A DNA stretch of 64,000 bases from Prorocentrum cordatum (GCA_963575745.1 CAUYUJ010014186.1:226001-290000); one strand, 5' to 3'; shown: positions 33,901 through 44,983, numbered from the stretch's first letter. Notes: generated by a model from the letters alone, not told the origin. Numbers and translations are program-made.

Positions 33901-35431
33901 GGTTTCGGGCGAGAAAGTGTCGGGTGGGGTGGCCCAAGAACAGTGATCCCAGGGCGGGGTGGGGGTGTGGGACCAGGTCGACGGCGGGGCGGTTTCGGGC
34001 GAGAAACATTGTCAGGTGGGGTGCCCAAAAACAAAGGTCCCAGGGCGGGGTGGGGGTGTCGGGCCAGGGTCGACAGCGGGGCGGTTGGGTTGAGAAATTG
34101 TCGGGTTGGGGTGGGCCCAAGAACAGAGGTTTCAGGGGCGGGGTGGGGGTGTCGGACAAGGTCGACGGCGGGGGCGGCTTCGGGCGAGAAATTGTCGGGT
34201 GGGGTGGCCCAAGAACAGGATTCCCAGGGCGGGGTGGGGGGTTGTAGCGCCAAGTCGACGGCGGGGACGGTTTCGGTTGAGAAAATTGTCGGGTGGGGCG
34301 GCTCACGAACAGATGTCCCAGGGCGAGGTGGGGGTGTCGGACCAGGTCGACGGCGGGGCGGTTCGGACGGGGGTGTCGGACCAGGTCGACGGCGGAGCGG
34401 TTTCGGGCGAGAAATTGTCGGGTCGGGTGGCCCACGAGCAGAGGTCCCAGGGCGACGTGGGGGTGTCGGACCAGGTCGACAGCGGGGCGGTTTCGGGCGA
34501 GAAATTGTCCAGTGGGGTGGCTCAGTAGCATAGGTCGCAGGGCGGGGTGGGGGTGTCGGACCAGGTCGACGGCGGGCCGGTTTCGGGCGAGAATTTGTCG
34601 GGTGGGGTGGCTCAAGAACAGAGGTCCCAGGGCGGGGTGGGGGTGTCGGACCAGGTCGACGGCGGGGCGGCTTCGGGCGAGAAATTGACGGTTGGGGTGG
34701 CCGAAGAACAAAGGTCCCAGGGCGGGGTGGGGGTCTCGGACTGGGTCGACGGCGGGGCGGTTTCCAGCGAGAAATTGTCGGGTGGGGCGACCCAAGAACA
34801 GAGGTCCCAGGGCGGGGTGGGGGTGTCGGACCAGGTCGACGGCGGCGCAGTTTCGGGCGAGAAATTGCCGGGCAGGGTGGCCCAAGAACAGAGGTCCAGG
34901 GCGGGGTGGGGGTGTCGGACCAGGTCGACGGCGGGGCGGTTTCGGGCGAGAAATTGTCAGGTGGGGTGGCCCAAGAACAAAGGTCCCAGGGCGAGGTGGG
35001 GGTGTCGGACCAGGTCGACAGCGGGCCGGTTTCGGGCGAGAAATTGACGGTTGGGGTGGCTCAAGAACAGAGGTCCCAGAGCGGGGTGGGGGTGTCGGAC
35101 CAGGTCGACGGCGGAACGGTTTCGGGCGAGAAATTGTCGGGTGGGGCGACCCAAGAACAGAGGTCCCAGGGCGGGGTGAAGGGTGTCGGACCAGGTCGAC
35201 GGCGGGGCGGTTTCGGGAGAGAAATTGTCGGGTGGGGTGGCCCATGAACAGAGGTCCCATGGCGAGGTGGGGGTGTCGGACCAGGTCGACGGCGGGGCAG
35301 TTTCAGGCGAGAAATTGTCGAGTGGGGTGGCCCAAGAACAGTGATCCCAGGGCGGGGTGGGGGTGTCGGACCAGGTCGACGGCGGTGCGGTTTCGGGCGA
35401 GAAATTGCCAGGTGGGGTTGCCCAAGAACAG
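30998..35431 (+). repeat. 90-bp GC-rich minisatellite, about 49 copies
   Basis: Tandem units of 90 bp contain GGTGGCCCAAGAACAGAGGT, CCAGGGCGGGGTGGGGGTG, TCGGACCAGGTCGACGGC and GGTTTCGGGCGAGAAATTG. Variants (CTCAGTAGCA, CCGGTT, GACGGT) make copies distinguishable. The consensus has no stop triplet on either strand, so 30-residue repeats are open in all six frames (for example LSGGVAQEQRSQGGV plus and LGPLFLGHPTRQFLA minus). It begins about 105 bp after the Stc1 frame ends and stops about 120 bp before the gag ATG. Confidence 0.95.
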
Positions 35432-35550
35432 AGCAGACCGCCGAGAGAGGCAGCATATATCTGCGCCCGCAGCGCGGCCCCTGAGGCTCGAACCAACCGC
35501 CGGCGCTGCTTGGTCCGCCCGCCCGGCGCGGGGTGGGCAGGCAAGGCAGC

Positions 35551-36748
35551 ATGGCCAGCTACGACGATGCTCTCGGCCGCCAGCTGGACGTCAACCTCCG
35601 GAACCTACTGGAGGAATGTCGTGTCCAGCCGGAGATCGCACAGTGGCTTGTGGAGAAGGATCACCCAGGTCGGAGCCTTCTCAGACTTGGCGGACAGCAA
35701 AGAGCAGATCGTCAAGGTGCTCCACATGGCTGGTGCGACCATTGACGTGAACGACCCTGTGAAGTGCCAGCCGGTCAAGACCGCCTTCAGGCGCGCCCTG
35801 GCCATCACGAAGGCCGAGGACGTCGCGAGGGCCCGCGGCGAAGACATCGACCGCGAGGCGACCCTGGGGTCCGAGGACAGGAAGCGCCTCGACAATAACA
35901 CGGCGCAGCACTACAACTTCCAGTTGCCTCAGACGATGCTGGTAGACGATGCGACCATGGGGCGCCTCATAAAAATGCTCACCAAGAAGACTCGCTACGT
36001 CCCCCGGCTCGGAGAGATCCGAAACCTGATGGAGAAAGGACCAGTCCACGAAGGCAAGATCCTGCTTGAGATGTCCACAAACACCGGGCATATCCGGGGC
36101 CTTTCAGGGGCCCCGGAAGATGCAGCCATTGGAGGGCTAATTCAGTTCGGCCGCCGGCACATGATGCTCATGGTGGGCTACGCGCACGCTGCGGGCCCTG
36201 ATTGGGAGAAGGCAAGCCTCACGACGCTCCTAGACTACCACGAGTGGGTCATGAAGAAGGCCTACGAGGGCGACCGCACCCGCGAGAAGATCAAGCGCCT
36301 GATGGACGCGGACTACGAGATGAGGACCAAGTGGGCGCTTGGTTACAGCACCGAGGAGCATCCGACGCTCACGGCAGCTATCCAGCACCACCGCTCCGAG
36401 AGCGCCTACCTTTTCCAGGATATCAACAAAAAGACCAACACCTACGGACAGTACGAGCAGAACGAGGACAACAACCGGAACCGCGCCAGCTCGGCCAATT
36501 GTTACCAGAACAACCGGCAGCGCCAGAGCCGCGGCCGGAGCCGCAGCCGGCGGCCAGAGACGAGCGACAAGCCGTTCTTGCTCCAGAAGCAGACGCCCAG
36601 CGGGGCCGATATCTGCGCGTTCTACAACAAGGCTGCGGGGCGCAAGGACCCCAAGTGCAAGCGGGAGCACACCTGCAACTACCCGGGTTGCCACAAGCGG
36701 CACACCCGCTGCGACAACCACCCCGCCCACCCGCCGAAGCGGAACTGA
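35551..36748 (+). pseudogene. DIRS-like retroelement gag (C-terminal CCCH-like finger), one frame break
   Basis: The start chosen is ATG 35551 (MASYDDALGRQLDVNLRNLL ... AQWLVEKD). Near 35660 the reading moves one frame to TQVGAFSDLADSKEQIVKVL and stays open to TGA 36746-36748. The body is helical. A basic RGRSRSRR linker lies at about 36530-36555. The C-terminus carries a Cys/His module with the pattern C-x14-C-x5-C-x4-C-x3-H-x3-C-x3-H, ending CDNHPAHPPKRN. Such modules end gag proteins of several retroelement families. The frame 5' of the ATG is minisatellite and should not be counted. The pol-like block follows in the same frame after the stop. Assignment to DIRS is by association with the RT at 41.9 kb. 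Confidence 0.6.
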
Positions 36749-36790
36749 GCGGGGCTGCCATGCAGCCCGGGGCCCGCGGCAACGTGCCAA

Positions 36791-37258
36791 GTGGCGCGGA
36801 GGTACCCCGGGGCCGGGCGAGAGCAGGCAGCGAGTGACGCTACCCAGGGGGAGTCGAACCCAGGGAAGCAGACAGCTGGTTGCTCTCGTGGCAGCAGTGG
36901 TATCGCTGACTCAGACACTGGCGGCGCGGCAACGACAGTGCCGTCGCGCGGCCGGGACCCAGCCAGGCTGGCCCGCGTGGCTGCCGCGGGCGACCAACCG
37001 ACGGGGCAGGCGCGGCTGCCCCTAGTCCCCGGCGGGGCGGGGCCGCAGCAGCTTCTTGCTGACATGGCCCGGGTGAAACACCCGCTGGAGGCGCCGCCTC
37101 CCCTGCCGCAGCGCCTGGCGATCGCGATGGAGTTCATCGCCGCCAGCGCGGAGGGGGAGATCATGGCCCTCCTGGAGAGCATCATGCAGGACATCCGGCA
37201 GCTCGCCCGGGACCTCGAGGAACGGCCCGCCAGGGCACCGACGGGAAAACGAAACTAA
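36791..37258 (+). CDS. pol N-terminal-like segment after gag
   Basis: This continues in the gag frame beyond the gag stop. The first half is Gly/Ser/Ala-rich linker. The second half, RVKHPLEAPPPLPQRLAIAM and EFIAASAEGEIMALLESIMQ, is helical and protein-like, ending KRN then TAA at 37256-37258. The GTG at 36791 is only the first start-like codon; no ATG start is evident before the one near 37062. It is plausibly the N-terminal region of the pol protein whose RT part appears at 41.9 kb, or a short accessory protein. No enzymatic motif is present. Confidence 0.4.
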   Translation: MARRYPGAGREQAASDATQGESNPGKQTAGCSRGSSGIADSDTGGAATTVPSRGRDPARLARVAAAGDQPTGQARLPLVPGGAGPQQLLADMARVKHPLEAPPPLPQRLAIAMEFIAASAEGEIMALLESIMQDIRQLARDLEERPARAPTGKRN

Positions 37259-38749
37259 AGGGAAGGGGGGGCATGAGCACTACGAAGGGGGGAGACAATG
37301 GAACGGCAACGCCCACAGGGCGGAGGGGAAAGGGGGAAGTGTGTTTTTCTTACACACACACACGTACACATTATATATACACACAAATGCAGGCGAGAGC
37401 CGCAACAACCAAACACCCGCTGTCCCTCTACCTCCAGGTGCCTCAAAGGGCACACCGCCGTTCTCCTTCCCCCCTCGTGGGGCAATGCCGCCCCGCCCCC
37501 CCCCTCCCCCTTCCTGCATGTCAGAGGAGGTTTATGAATTCGCCACCTCCGCCCGCCCCCTTCGCCGCACCTCTCCCCAGACGGTTCGGGCGCTCTGGCG
37601 GCGCGGTCCCTGGGCGCAGGGAACGCAGTTGTCCGGGGGACAAGGGGCGCGAGGGAAAAGGAAGCAGGAGGGGGGGGGGGGGGGGGCGACGACGGGGTGG
37701 CGACAACGACGGCGGCGAAGGCGACGACGATCAGAGAGCCGACCGCCGGCCTTCAGCACGCCCTCCCGGGAAGGGCGTCGCGGCGGAGAGCGGGGGGGGG
37801 CGGTGGCGCCAACTTGGGGGGATCATCTAGCGGCCGTTTCCGCATCCAATCCCGCGTGCTGGCCCACCGCCCCGCCCCTCTCCCCCCCCTCCCTCCTGCC
37901 CCCCCTGCCGCGGAGGTCTGGTTGTGGTCCGGACCATGTCCGTCTTCGCCTCTGTCTGAACTGCCCCTCGCCGAGAGCTTCCGGAGGGCGCCCGGAATAC
38001 GAAACTCTGGGAGCTCGCATGTTCTGACGCGGCTTCAGATGCACGCCGGGGAAAGGATTGATGCCGCGGGCCCAGAGGCCCGGAACCGTCCGCAAAGTGC
38101 GGATCGGTTCACGTTCCCTGTTGCGGATAAGAGCGAGGGGGAACGCGCCCGTGGACAGCGTAAGAAAGACAGGATTTGGCACGAGTTTGTTTTCAGAGGG
38201 CCGTCTGATTAATGCCCTATCCCACCCAAGGAGTACAGGCCGCGGTACGTGGAAGAGCTGCGCCCACGTGTCCGACGCGCGATTGGACACCTGCACCTGC
38301 CACTGCTGGAAGCACTCCTCCAGACCATAGGTCAGCTGTCCCCGAGGCTAGGATCCACTAGTGGTGTTTTTGTTCCTGCTCTTTTTGTGTCTTTTTTGTT
38401 TTTTTCTTGTTTCGTTTTTGCGGCGCGCGCTGGACTCGCGCTCCGAACTCATTGCTCATTGCCGTTTTTGTTGGATTCGGGCGCTATGGTTTTGCCCCCT
38501 CCTTCTCGATGGGGGGTGGCTGAATCGCGGGCGCGCGTATGCCCATGTCTGCGCATCTCGCCAGAATGGTTCGTGGCCATGGCGATTGCGCGGGGCGGGG
38601 CCCGGTGCATGCCCAACGGCATGCGCATTGCATGATAGCGGCAGAGTCGTCTTAAACGCGTGGTCATTATTTTGGCGCGGTTTGGAAGTGACCCGCCAAC
38701 GCCTCCCCGACATTGCGAAGCACTCACAGGTGGCCATTACTGTCAAGCG

Positions 38750-39345
38750 CTCACAAATTGCCATGCACCGCCCTGCAGGCACTCGGAGGCTTACTCCCAG
38801 TGTCGCGCCCGGGAGGCTCACATAGTGAGTCGGGCGAGCGTTTCTCAGCCATGTCAGTCACCCATCGGCATCCCTGCGCGCGCTGACAGGGGGTGCTTTC
38901 TGCAGACGACTGCCGACGGCCCATCGGCCCATCGGCCCAAATTGCATTGCCGATCAAGGAACTTGCGGGTGCTTCAACATGTACAACAGTTAAGCTGCAA
39001 AGGGGACCTTCGCCACAGACGTGCGCAAGATATGCATGGGCCAATGTGCGACCACGTGAGCATTAACCGGTTCAGAACACGACGCTGAGCATTGGCCAGC
39101 ATATGGAAATATGCATGCATGGGCGGGTAACGAAAAACACGTGCATGGGCCAGTGAAGAACGAGAACGATGCACAAGTGCATCCAACATGTGGTGAAGAT
39201 GGCTCGACCGTCAAAATACGTGGCCTGCCTCTCTCGAGCGCTGTCTTTGGGGCCGGCATTGCCTCGCGGGGTTTTCGTGGGGCTTTGTTGGGCTCCCACG
39301 GGTCTCGTGGGGCTCGCTTGTCGGGCTTTCGCGGGGTTCCTGCGG
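38750..39345 (+). repeat. inverted repeat, left arm
   Basis: This arm aligns by eye with the reverse complement of about 40825-41415. Matching landmarks are GCAGGCACTCGGAGGC (38777), AGTGAGTCGGGCGA.CGTTTC (38824), GGCCCATCG, GAAATATGCATG.ATGGGCGGG (39106) and GCCTCGCGGG.TT.TCGTG (39264). Confidence 0.75.
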
Positions 39346-39480
39346 GGCTCTCATGGGGTTCCCCGCAAGGATTTCGCCGGGCGTTCCTCGGGGTTCGTGG
39401 GGCCCACGTGGGGCTCTCGCCGGGCTCCCCCAGGGGTTCTCGCGAGGCTCTCGTGGGGCTCTTGCGGGCTCGATTGGGCT
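39255..39480 (+). repeat. TCGTGGGGCTC-type degenerate minisatellite
   Basis: Repeats of GGGGCTC/GGGGTTC separated by 5-9 bp (CTCGTGGGGCTC, TCGGGCTTTCGCGGGG and similar). The period is irregular, about 12-18 bp. Confidence 0.6.
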
Positions 39481-39827
39481 CCGTCGGGCTCCGCATCTCC
39501 CCTTGTCATCCTCCCTCCTCCTTTCCTTGTCCTCCTCCCTCCTCTAGTCGGGCTCTGTCAGGCTTCGTCGGGCTCATCCTGTCGCCTTTTCCTTTCCCTT
39601 TAGAGCTCTGTCGTGTTCCGTCGGGCTCCGTATGGCTCCTTCCGGCTCCGTCGGGTCCCGTCGGACTCTCGAAGTCTCCGTTGGGCTCTCATCGGTGGGT
39701 CTTGAAACCTTTCGGACTCTCTTGGGCGAAGTCACTCAGGGCTCGCATCGAGAAGCCCACCAGGCAACGACGAGGCTCTTCCAGGAGGCCGCCCACGAAC
39801 GGCCCAGGAGCGGACCCCCGAACGCCC

Positions 39828-39996
39828 CCGCTAAGGGACCCATTAACGAGCCCGCTAACGAGCCCACTAAGGGACCCACTAACGAGTCCACTAAAGGACC
39901 CACTAACGAGCCCACTAAGGGGCCCACTAGCGACCCACTAACGAGCCCACTAACGAGCCCACTAAGGGGCCCACTAGCGAGCCCACCAACGAGCCC
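39828..39996 (+). repeat. CCCACTAACGAG / CCCACTAAGGGA minisatellite
   Basis: Alternating 12-bp half units GAGCCCACTAAC and GGGCCCACTAGC/AAGGGACC repeat about 14 times. Confidence 0.85.
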
Positions 39997-40194
39997 ACGA
40001 GAAATCTTAAGCGGGACTTCGCACTCGACTGCGGCACTCGACTTTAAGCCGAATCGGCATGGCCACGAACCCTGCGACAGTCGTTAGTGGGGCGCTAGTG
40101 GGGCGCTAGTGGGGAGTGCAGTGGGGGGCGCAGTGCGGACCCCAACGGCCCTCTGAATGCTCCGGGGCCCCTGTTGCCCTGAGGAGCCGGGGGA

Positions 40195-40415
40195 GCAGGA
40201 GGAGGCAGGAGGAGGAGGAAGAGGAGGAGGGAGGAGGAGGATGAGGAATAATAATATGCAGGTGCAAGAGAGGATGAAGGAGGGCGAGGAGGAGGAGGAG
40301 GAGGAGGAGGAGGAGGAGGAGGAGGGGGGGGAGGGGGAGGCAGGAGGAGGATGCAAAGGATGGGTGCTGCAGGAGGAAGCAGGATAAAGTAGGAGGAGGA
40401 GGCAGGAGGGAAGAC
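40195..40415 (+). repeat. AGG microsatellite inside the inverted-repeat loop
   Basis: An interrupted AGG/GGA array; the pure part is about 40290-40325. Confidence 0.9.
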
Positions 40416-40429
40416 GGCCTCGGAGGGCC

Positions 40430-40820
40430 GGAAAAAGGGGCCCCACAAGGCTCCCTGGGGCCCCCAGATGGCCCCCAAGAGCACCGCAGATGTCTCCAAG
40501 AGGTGCCCAGGAATATCTACCAACCGACACCCTTGTGGTACGTGATCCCGTGGGCCTTTTTGGGGGCCTCTTGGGGCCCTCTTGCAGCCCTTTCTTGACT
40601 CTTCCTGAGGCCTCTGCCGCCGTCTTTGAGGGGCCCAACGAGGCTCCCAGGGGGGGCCAGGAGGGCCCCGAGAGGGCCCCGGGGATGTTTCACGGCCGTG
40701 ACACATCTCTGGGGACCTCTTGGGGCCCTCATATGGCCCTGTTGGGGTCCTGATTTGCCCTTCTTGGGGCCATCTGGAACCCTCTTGAGGCCCTTTGGGG
40801 GTCTTGTTGTAGCCCTCCGA
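40430..40820 (+). repeat. GGGGCCCTC-rich degenerate repeat
   Basis: Short palindromic cores such as TTGGGGCCCTC recur every 20-40 bp, next to GGGGCCCCAC and CCCCAAGAG. Period irregular. Confidence 0.4.
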
Positions 40821-40824
40821 GGCC

Positions 40825-41415
40825 GTGAGGGCCCGACGAGCCCGACGAGCGAACCCCGCGAGACACGTGAGAGCCCGACGAGCGAACCCCATGAGACCCG
40901 TCAGAGCCTACCAAAGCCACACGAGAATCCCGCGAGGCAGTGCTCATCCAAAAGGCAATGCCCGAGTGAGGCCTTCTGCGTACATGGGCGGCTGGGAGAA
41001 TTGTCGCCACATCCTGGATACACCTGTGCACATTTGTCGTGCTGCACTGGTCCGTGCATATCGTTATATACGCCCGCCCATACATGTATATTTCTCTATA
41101 CCGGCGTATGCGTCATGTACTTGTTTACTTGCCCATGCATGCTATATGTTAACTCACAGTTTGGCCTTCTGTGGCCATGGGCCCCCTCTGAGACCAAACG
41201 TTCTTGTAAATATTGGAACACGTTCAGGCCCCCTCATCAGCAGTTCAATATGCGTTGGGGGTCGATGGGCCTCCGGAAGCTGTCTGTAAAAAGCGCCCAT
41301 TGCCAGCGCGCGGCAAGGCTGAGAAACATTCGCCCGACTCACTACGTGGCCCCCTGGTCGCGACGCTGGGCGGAGGCCTCCGAGTGCCTGCGGGGCAGTG
41401 CATACGGGGAAGGTT
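40825..41415 (-). repeat. inverted repeat, right arm
   Basis: Reverse-complement partner of 38750-39345. The loop between the arms is about 1.5 kb. Confidence 0.75.
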
Positions 41416-41759
41416 TCGGCGAGCGTTTCTGCGCTTGCGTGGCCGCCTTTGGGCGCGTGCCCGCGACTGCGACCGGCCGCGGGCGCTTCGTGATCAGTTG
41501 CGGGTGCTCGTGGGCACGCGTGGAAGGTCTCGCCAACCTTTTGGGGAATATGTAAACGCGCGGGAGTGCTTGCCAGTGCTTCCGCGTGCCTGTGAGCGCC
41601 CGTGGTCTCGCATGGCCGCTTGCGGGCGTCTCTCCCAGTAGCTGCGCGCTTCTGAGTGCCCATGTGCGCCCCCGCGCGCGCTGAATGGCGCTGCTATGTT
41701 GCGAGCCGCGCAAACTGCTCCCAGCGTCAACTGAAGCCCCGACCCCAGTGAAAAGAAAG

Positions 41760-41805
<46 letters not shown>
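41760..41805 (+). repeat. T15-A31 homopolymer junction
   Basis: Fifteen T residues are followed directly by thirty-one A residues. A long A run on the plus strand is what a retroposed poly(A) tail would look like; the T run would be the same for the other strand. The RT-coding region starts about 60 bp downstream. Confidence 0.9.
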
Positions 41806-41806
<1 letters not shown>

Positions 41807-41869
41807 GATCCTGCGACGATCCTAGACACTGGGAAAGGTGACATAGGGCACACGGAAGACGCTGAATAC

Positions 41870-43479
41870 ATGAAGTCGTTAATGCAGGGGCGCCCGATGT
41901 TCGGCACAGGCATGCTGACTACAGGGTTGTATCCGCCGCGGCAATCCCGGGCGTTGACATCGTTGACCGATTGGGCGGCGAACCCACGGGACTGGAATCT
42001 AGAGATGATACGGTCGGCGAAAGCAAATCGCGATCCGGATTTGACGAGAAAGTCTGGGACAAGGTCCGGAAAGAAGTCCAGCGAGGATACGCCACCATCC
42101 GCGACCTCGACGAATTCGATGTGCACGAAGTTTGCCTCACTCCACGATTCCCCGAGTGGGAGCTGAAGGAGACTGGCGAGTGGACGGCCCGACCCATCAG
42201 CGACTTCAAGCGCTCGGACGGGAACGACACAGTCGATTTGGCTCAGCGGTATGCCCCAGAGGACTTGGCCCAGCTGCGGGCCGTCACGAGATGGTGGAAA
42301 GAAACGTTCGGCGACCGCGTGCCGCTCACGGGATACCGAGTGGACTACGAGATGGCTTTCCGCCAGAGCCCAAAATACCCAGACCAAGCGCATCTAACCT
42401 TGGAGATTGTGCGGGGCCCACACGAACAAAAGGTCCGAGTGGTAGACGTAGACGGACAGCCGTTCGGAGGCGCGCTGTCGCAATTCAACTACGTCCGGGA
42501 CCCTGCCGCCATGGTGGCGATCGGCAGATCCATGCTGATGCTGGCGATCTCCCATTACGCGGACGACGCGTGGGGAGTGGAGCCGGCCAGACTAGCACAG
42601 CAAGCGCACCGTCTCTGGGTTGAGCTGAACACCCTGGCGGGGTGGCGCATCGACATGGAGAAAAGCCCACCACCGGCTGATCCATTCAAGCTGTTGGGAG
42701 GCCTGCATTACCTTGGCGCGGGGGAACCCCATAGTTGCCTCCACCCAGCCGAATTGCAGGCGATCCTCGCTCGGATACACGGCCACCTCGACAGTGGTTC
42801 AATGACGAGCTCGGAGGCAGGCGCGCTCCGAGGGCAGCTGGGGTGGGCGCGCTCGTTCCAGTTTGGGCGGTTTGGAGCGGCGGCGCTCCGTCCCCTCGCA
42901 GTGCGACAACACAACAAGCAACACCTGCGACTCAACCCAGCGCTGCGGGCATCCATGCTGTTCTGGGTACGCGTGCTCAAAATCGCTGGAGGGAAGCCGA
43001 TCCCGTACTCGCCGGAACGCATGGACCTTCACATCATCGTGACGGATGGTGAAGGAACCGGCTGGGTGGCGGCGGGCTGGTGGCGGCCCCGACAGAGCGA
43101 TTGGGCGCCACGGGTCACTCGCGCCAGGGTGCCGCCGGAGTGGCGGGAGGCGTGGAAGCAGGGCAGCAAAGACATCGACATCAACGAGATCGAGGCAGTA
43201 GGACCCATGCTGGCGATGAACACATGGCCAGAGCTCCGAGGGGGCATGGTGCTGGCCTTCATCGACAACGAGACAGCCAAGAGCACGCTCATCAAAGGCA
43301 ACAGCTTAGTGACGTCCCTCAATGTGATCACGCACCGGACATGGGAAATGTTCCGCGAGAGAGAGCTGCACGCCTGGATTGAGCGGGTGACGAGTGAAGA
43401 TAACCCCATTGACAAAGCGTCGCGGGGAGACGTGACCGACCGCTACCGGCAGGGATGGACAGCCCACCAAGGGATGTGA
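41870..43479 (+). pseudogene. DIRS-like reverse transcriptase-RNase H, one frame break
   Basis: The reading begins EDAEYMKSLMQGRPMFGTGM at about 41855 and shifts one frame between about 42005 and 42035, then stays open to TGA 43477-43479. RT motif A is YRVDYEMAFRQSP (about 42330-42370). The catalytic box is HYADDAW, with Asp codons at 42561 and 42564. The connection region has LLGGLHYLG and LRGQLGWARSF. RNase H acidic residues are present in order: VTDGEG, INEIEAV, FIDNETAK and SEDNPIDKASRG. This order and the DNP.D..SRG ending match DIRS/Ngaro-type retroelements. No tyrosine recombinase or methyltransferase is seen downstream. The N-terminal part of pol is missing here but may be the piece at 36.8-37.3 kb. 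Confidence 0.75.
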
Positions 43480-43744
43480 CCAGACATCACTGACTGGGAC
43501 CTTGTACGCTAGCCTCCTCGAGCGGGCTCGGGGGGAGGCCTGCCTTCTTTCCCCCGCTTGGGAGAGGACCTGCTGAAGCCAACGGAAGAATCATCATCCA
43601 CCTATCCTCATCAATCTTGGGCGCAATACAGTGAACAGCTGATAAGGAGAGTGGGGTGGGGAATGCAGAAACCGAAACTCGAAACTGATTTCCCAATTGG
43701 GGGCACGACGTGCCCACACCTTCAAGGTTTTGATCACCGCCGCC

Positions 43745-44315
43745 GCAGAGGAGACTTACTACTACGATGACTGCACATAATAATCATAATGATATTAAGA
43801 CGAATACTACTACTAATGCTAAGAAGAATAAAACGAAAATGCATACTACTAACAATAATACTGATAATATTATTATTACTAATCATATTGCGAATAATAC
43901 GAAGACTGGTACTAATGATAATGCGAAGAAGGCGAATGTTAATCCTACTAAGAGTGCAAATGCGCATACTACGACTAGTACTATAAATACTAGTACGAAG
44001 GAATTTGCTACGAATCGTAACACGAATTGTAATAATACGCATGCTATTGCTAATCACAAGGCTGATACTAAGACTACTAAGACGACTAAGCCGAACACGA
44101 AAACTAATACCCATAACACGAATATTGATAACAACACGAACAACACTATTAGTACTACTAATAATCATAATAGTAGTAATAGTAATACTAAGACGAATCA
44201 CATCACTACTAATACTAAGAAACGGCACAAGACGAGCATTAGTAATCATACGACGGATAATAATTCTAAGACTACGAATCATAAGAATAAACATAAGACT
44301 AATAACACGAACCCG
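43745..44315 (+). repeat. AT-rich degenerate AAT/ACT/ACG triplet tract
   Basis: About 570 bp built from AAT, ACT, AAG and ACG triplets, in strong contrast to the GC-rich surroundings. The Asn/Thr/Lys-rich frame is a product of the triplet composition. Confidence 0.85.
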
Positions 44316-44319
44316 AAGA

Positions 44320-44983
44320 CAAAGAGGAGGAGGAGGAGGAGGAGGAACAGGAGGAGGAGAAGGAGTAGGATGAGCGGGGGAGGGAGGGATTGGGGGAGGC
44401 GCAAGAGGAGCAGGAGGAGCAGGGGAGGAAGGGAGGAGGAGGCGAGAGGAAGTGGAGGAGGTCAGTAGTAGCAGGTAGAGAGGATGAGGATGAGGAGGAG
44501 GCGGAGGAGGAGGAGGAGCAGAGGATGTGGAGGAGAGGAGGAGGAGGAAGAAGAGGAGGCAGGAACAGAGGCAGAGGAGGGGAGGAGGAGAGGAGGAGGA
44601 GGAGGAGGAGGAGGGTCAAGAAGAGGAAAAAGAGGGGGAGGCGGAGGAGTCGGATGAGGCGGATGAGGAGGCGGGGAGCGGATGAGGAGTGCAGGAAGGA
44701 GGAGAGGAGGAGGAGGAGGAGGAGGAGGAGGGAGGATGAGGAGGAGAGGAGGAGAGGGGGGAGGGGGAGGAGGAGCAGGAACAGAGGATGAAGAGGAGGA
44801 GCAAGTAACAGGATGTGAGTAGGAGGAGGAGGAGGAGGAGGAGGAGGAGGGAGGAGTGAGGAGGAGGAGAGGAGAGGAGGGAGGAGGAGGGTGTAGGAGG
44901 AGAGGATGAGTAAGAGAGGAGGAGAGGAGGAAGGAGGAGGTGGAGGAGGAGGAGGAGGAGGAGGAGGAGGATGAGGAACTGGA
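44320..44983 (+). repeat. AGG/GGA microsatellite
   Basis: A long purine array with GGAGG, GATGAGG and AGCAGG interruptions. Confidence 0.95.

Larger units (their letters stand above)
37259..41759. other. ~4.5-kb segment separating gag/pol start from RT
   Basis: No convincing coding frame. It holds an ACACAC-type stretch (37352-37386), poly-G (37669-37686), a large inverted repeat (arms listed separately), G-rich and CCCACTAACGAG minisatellites, an AGG array, and ends in T15A31. Its position between two compatible parts of one retroelement suggests a later insertion or rearrangement. Confidence 0.4.

Noticed and set aside
32525-35260. 911-residue minus-strand open frame
   Set aside because: It is the 90-bp minisatellite, which is open in every frame; length is no evidence for a gene here.
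30998-35431. CRISPR array
   Set aside because: Units are contiguous without unique spacers and the genome is eukaryotic in character.
36835-36875. tRNA T-arm-like sequence (GGGTTCGACTCCCCC on the minus strand)
   Set aside because: No matching acceptor stem or D and anticodon arms at the right distance; it lies in the pol-like frame.
39072-39941. gene in the GGGGCTC repeat region
   Set aside because: Open frames on both strands are repeat-driven; part of an inverted repeat arm.
43767-44468. 233-residue Asn/Thr/Lys-rich frame (prion-like at first sight)
   Set aside because: Follows the triplet composition exactly; the minus strand gives an equally long Ile/Ser/Arg frame.
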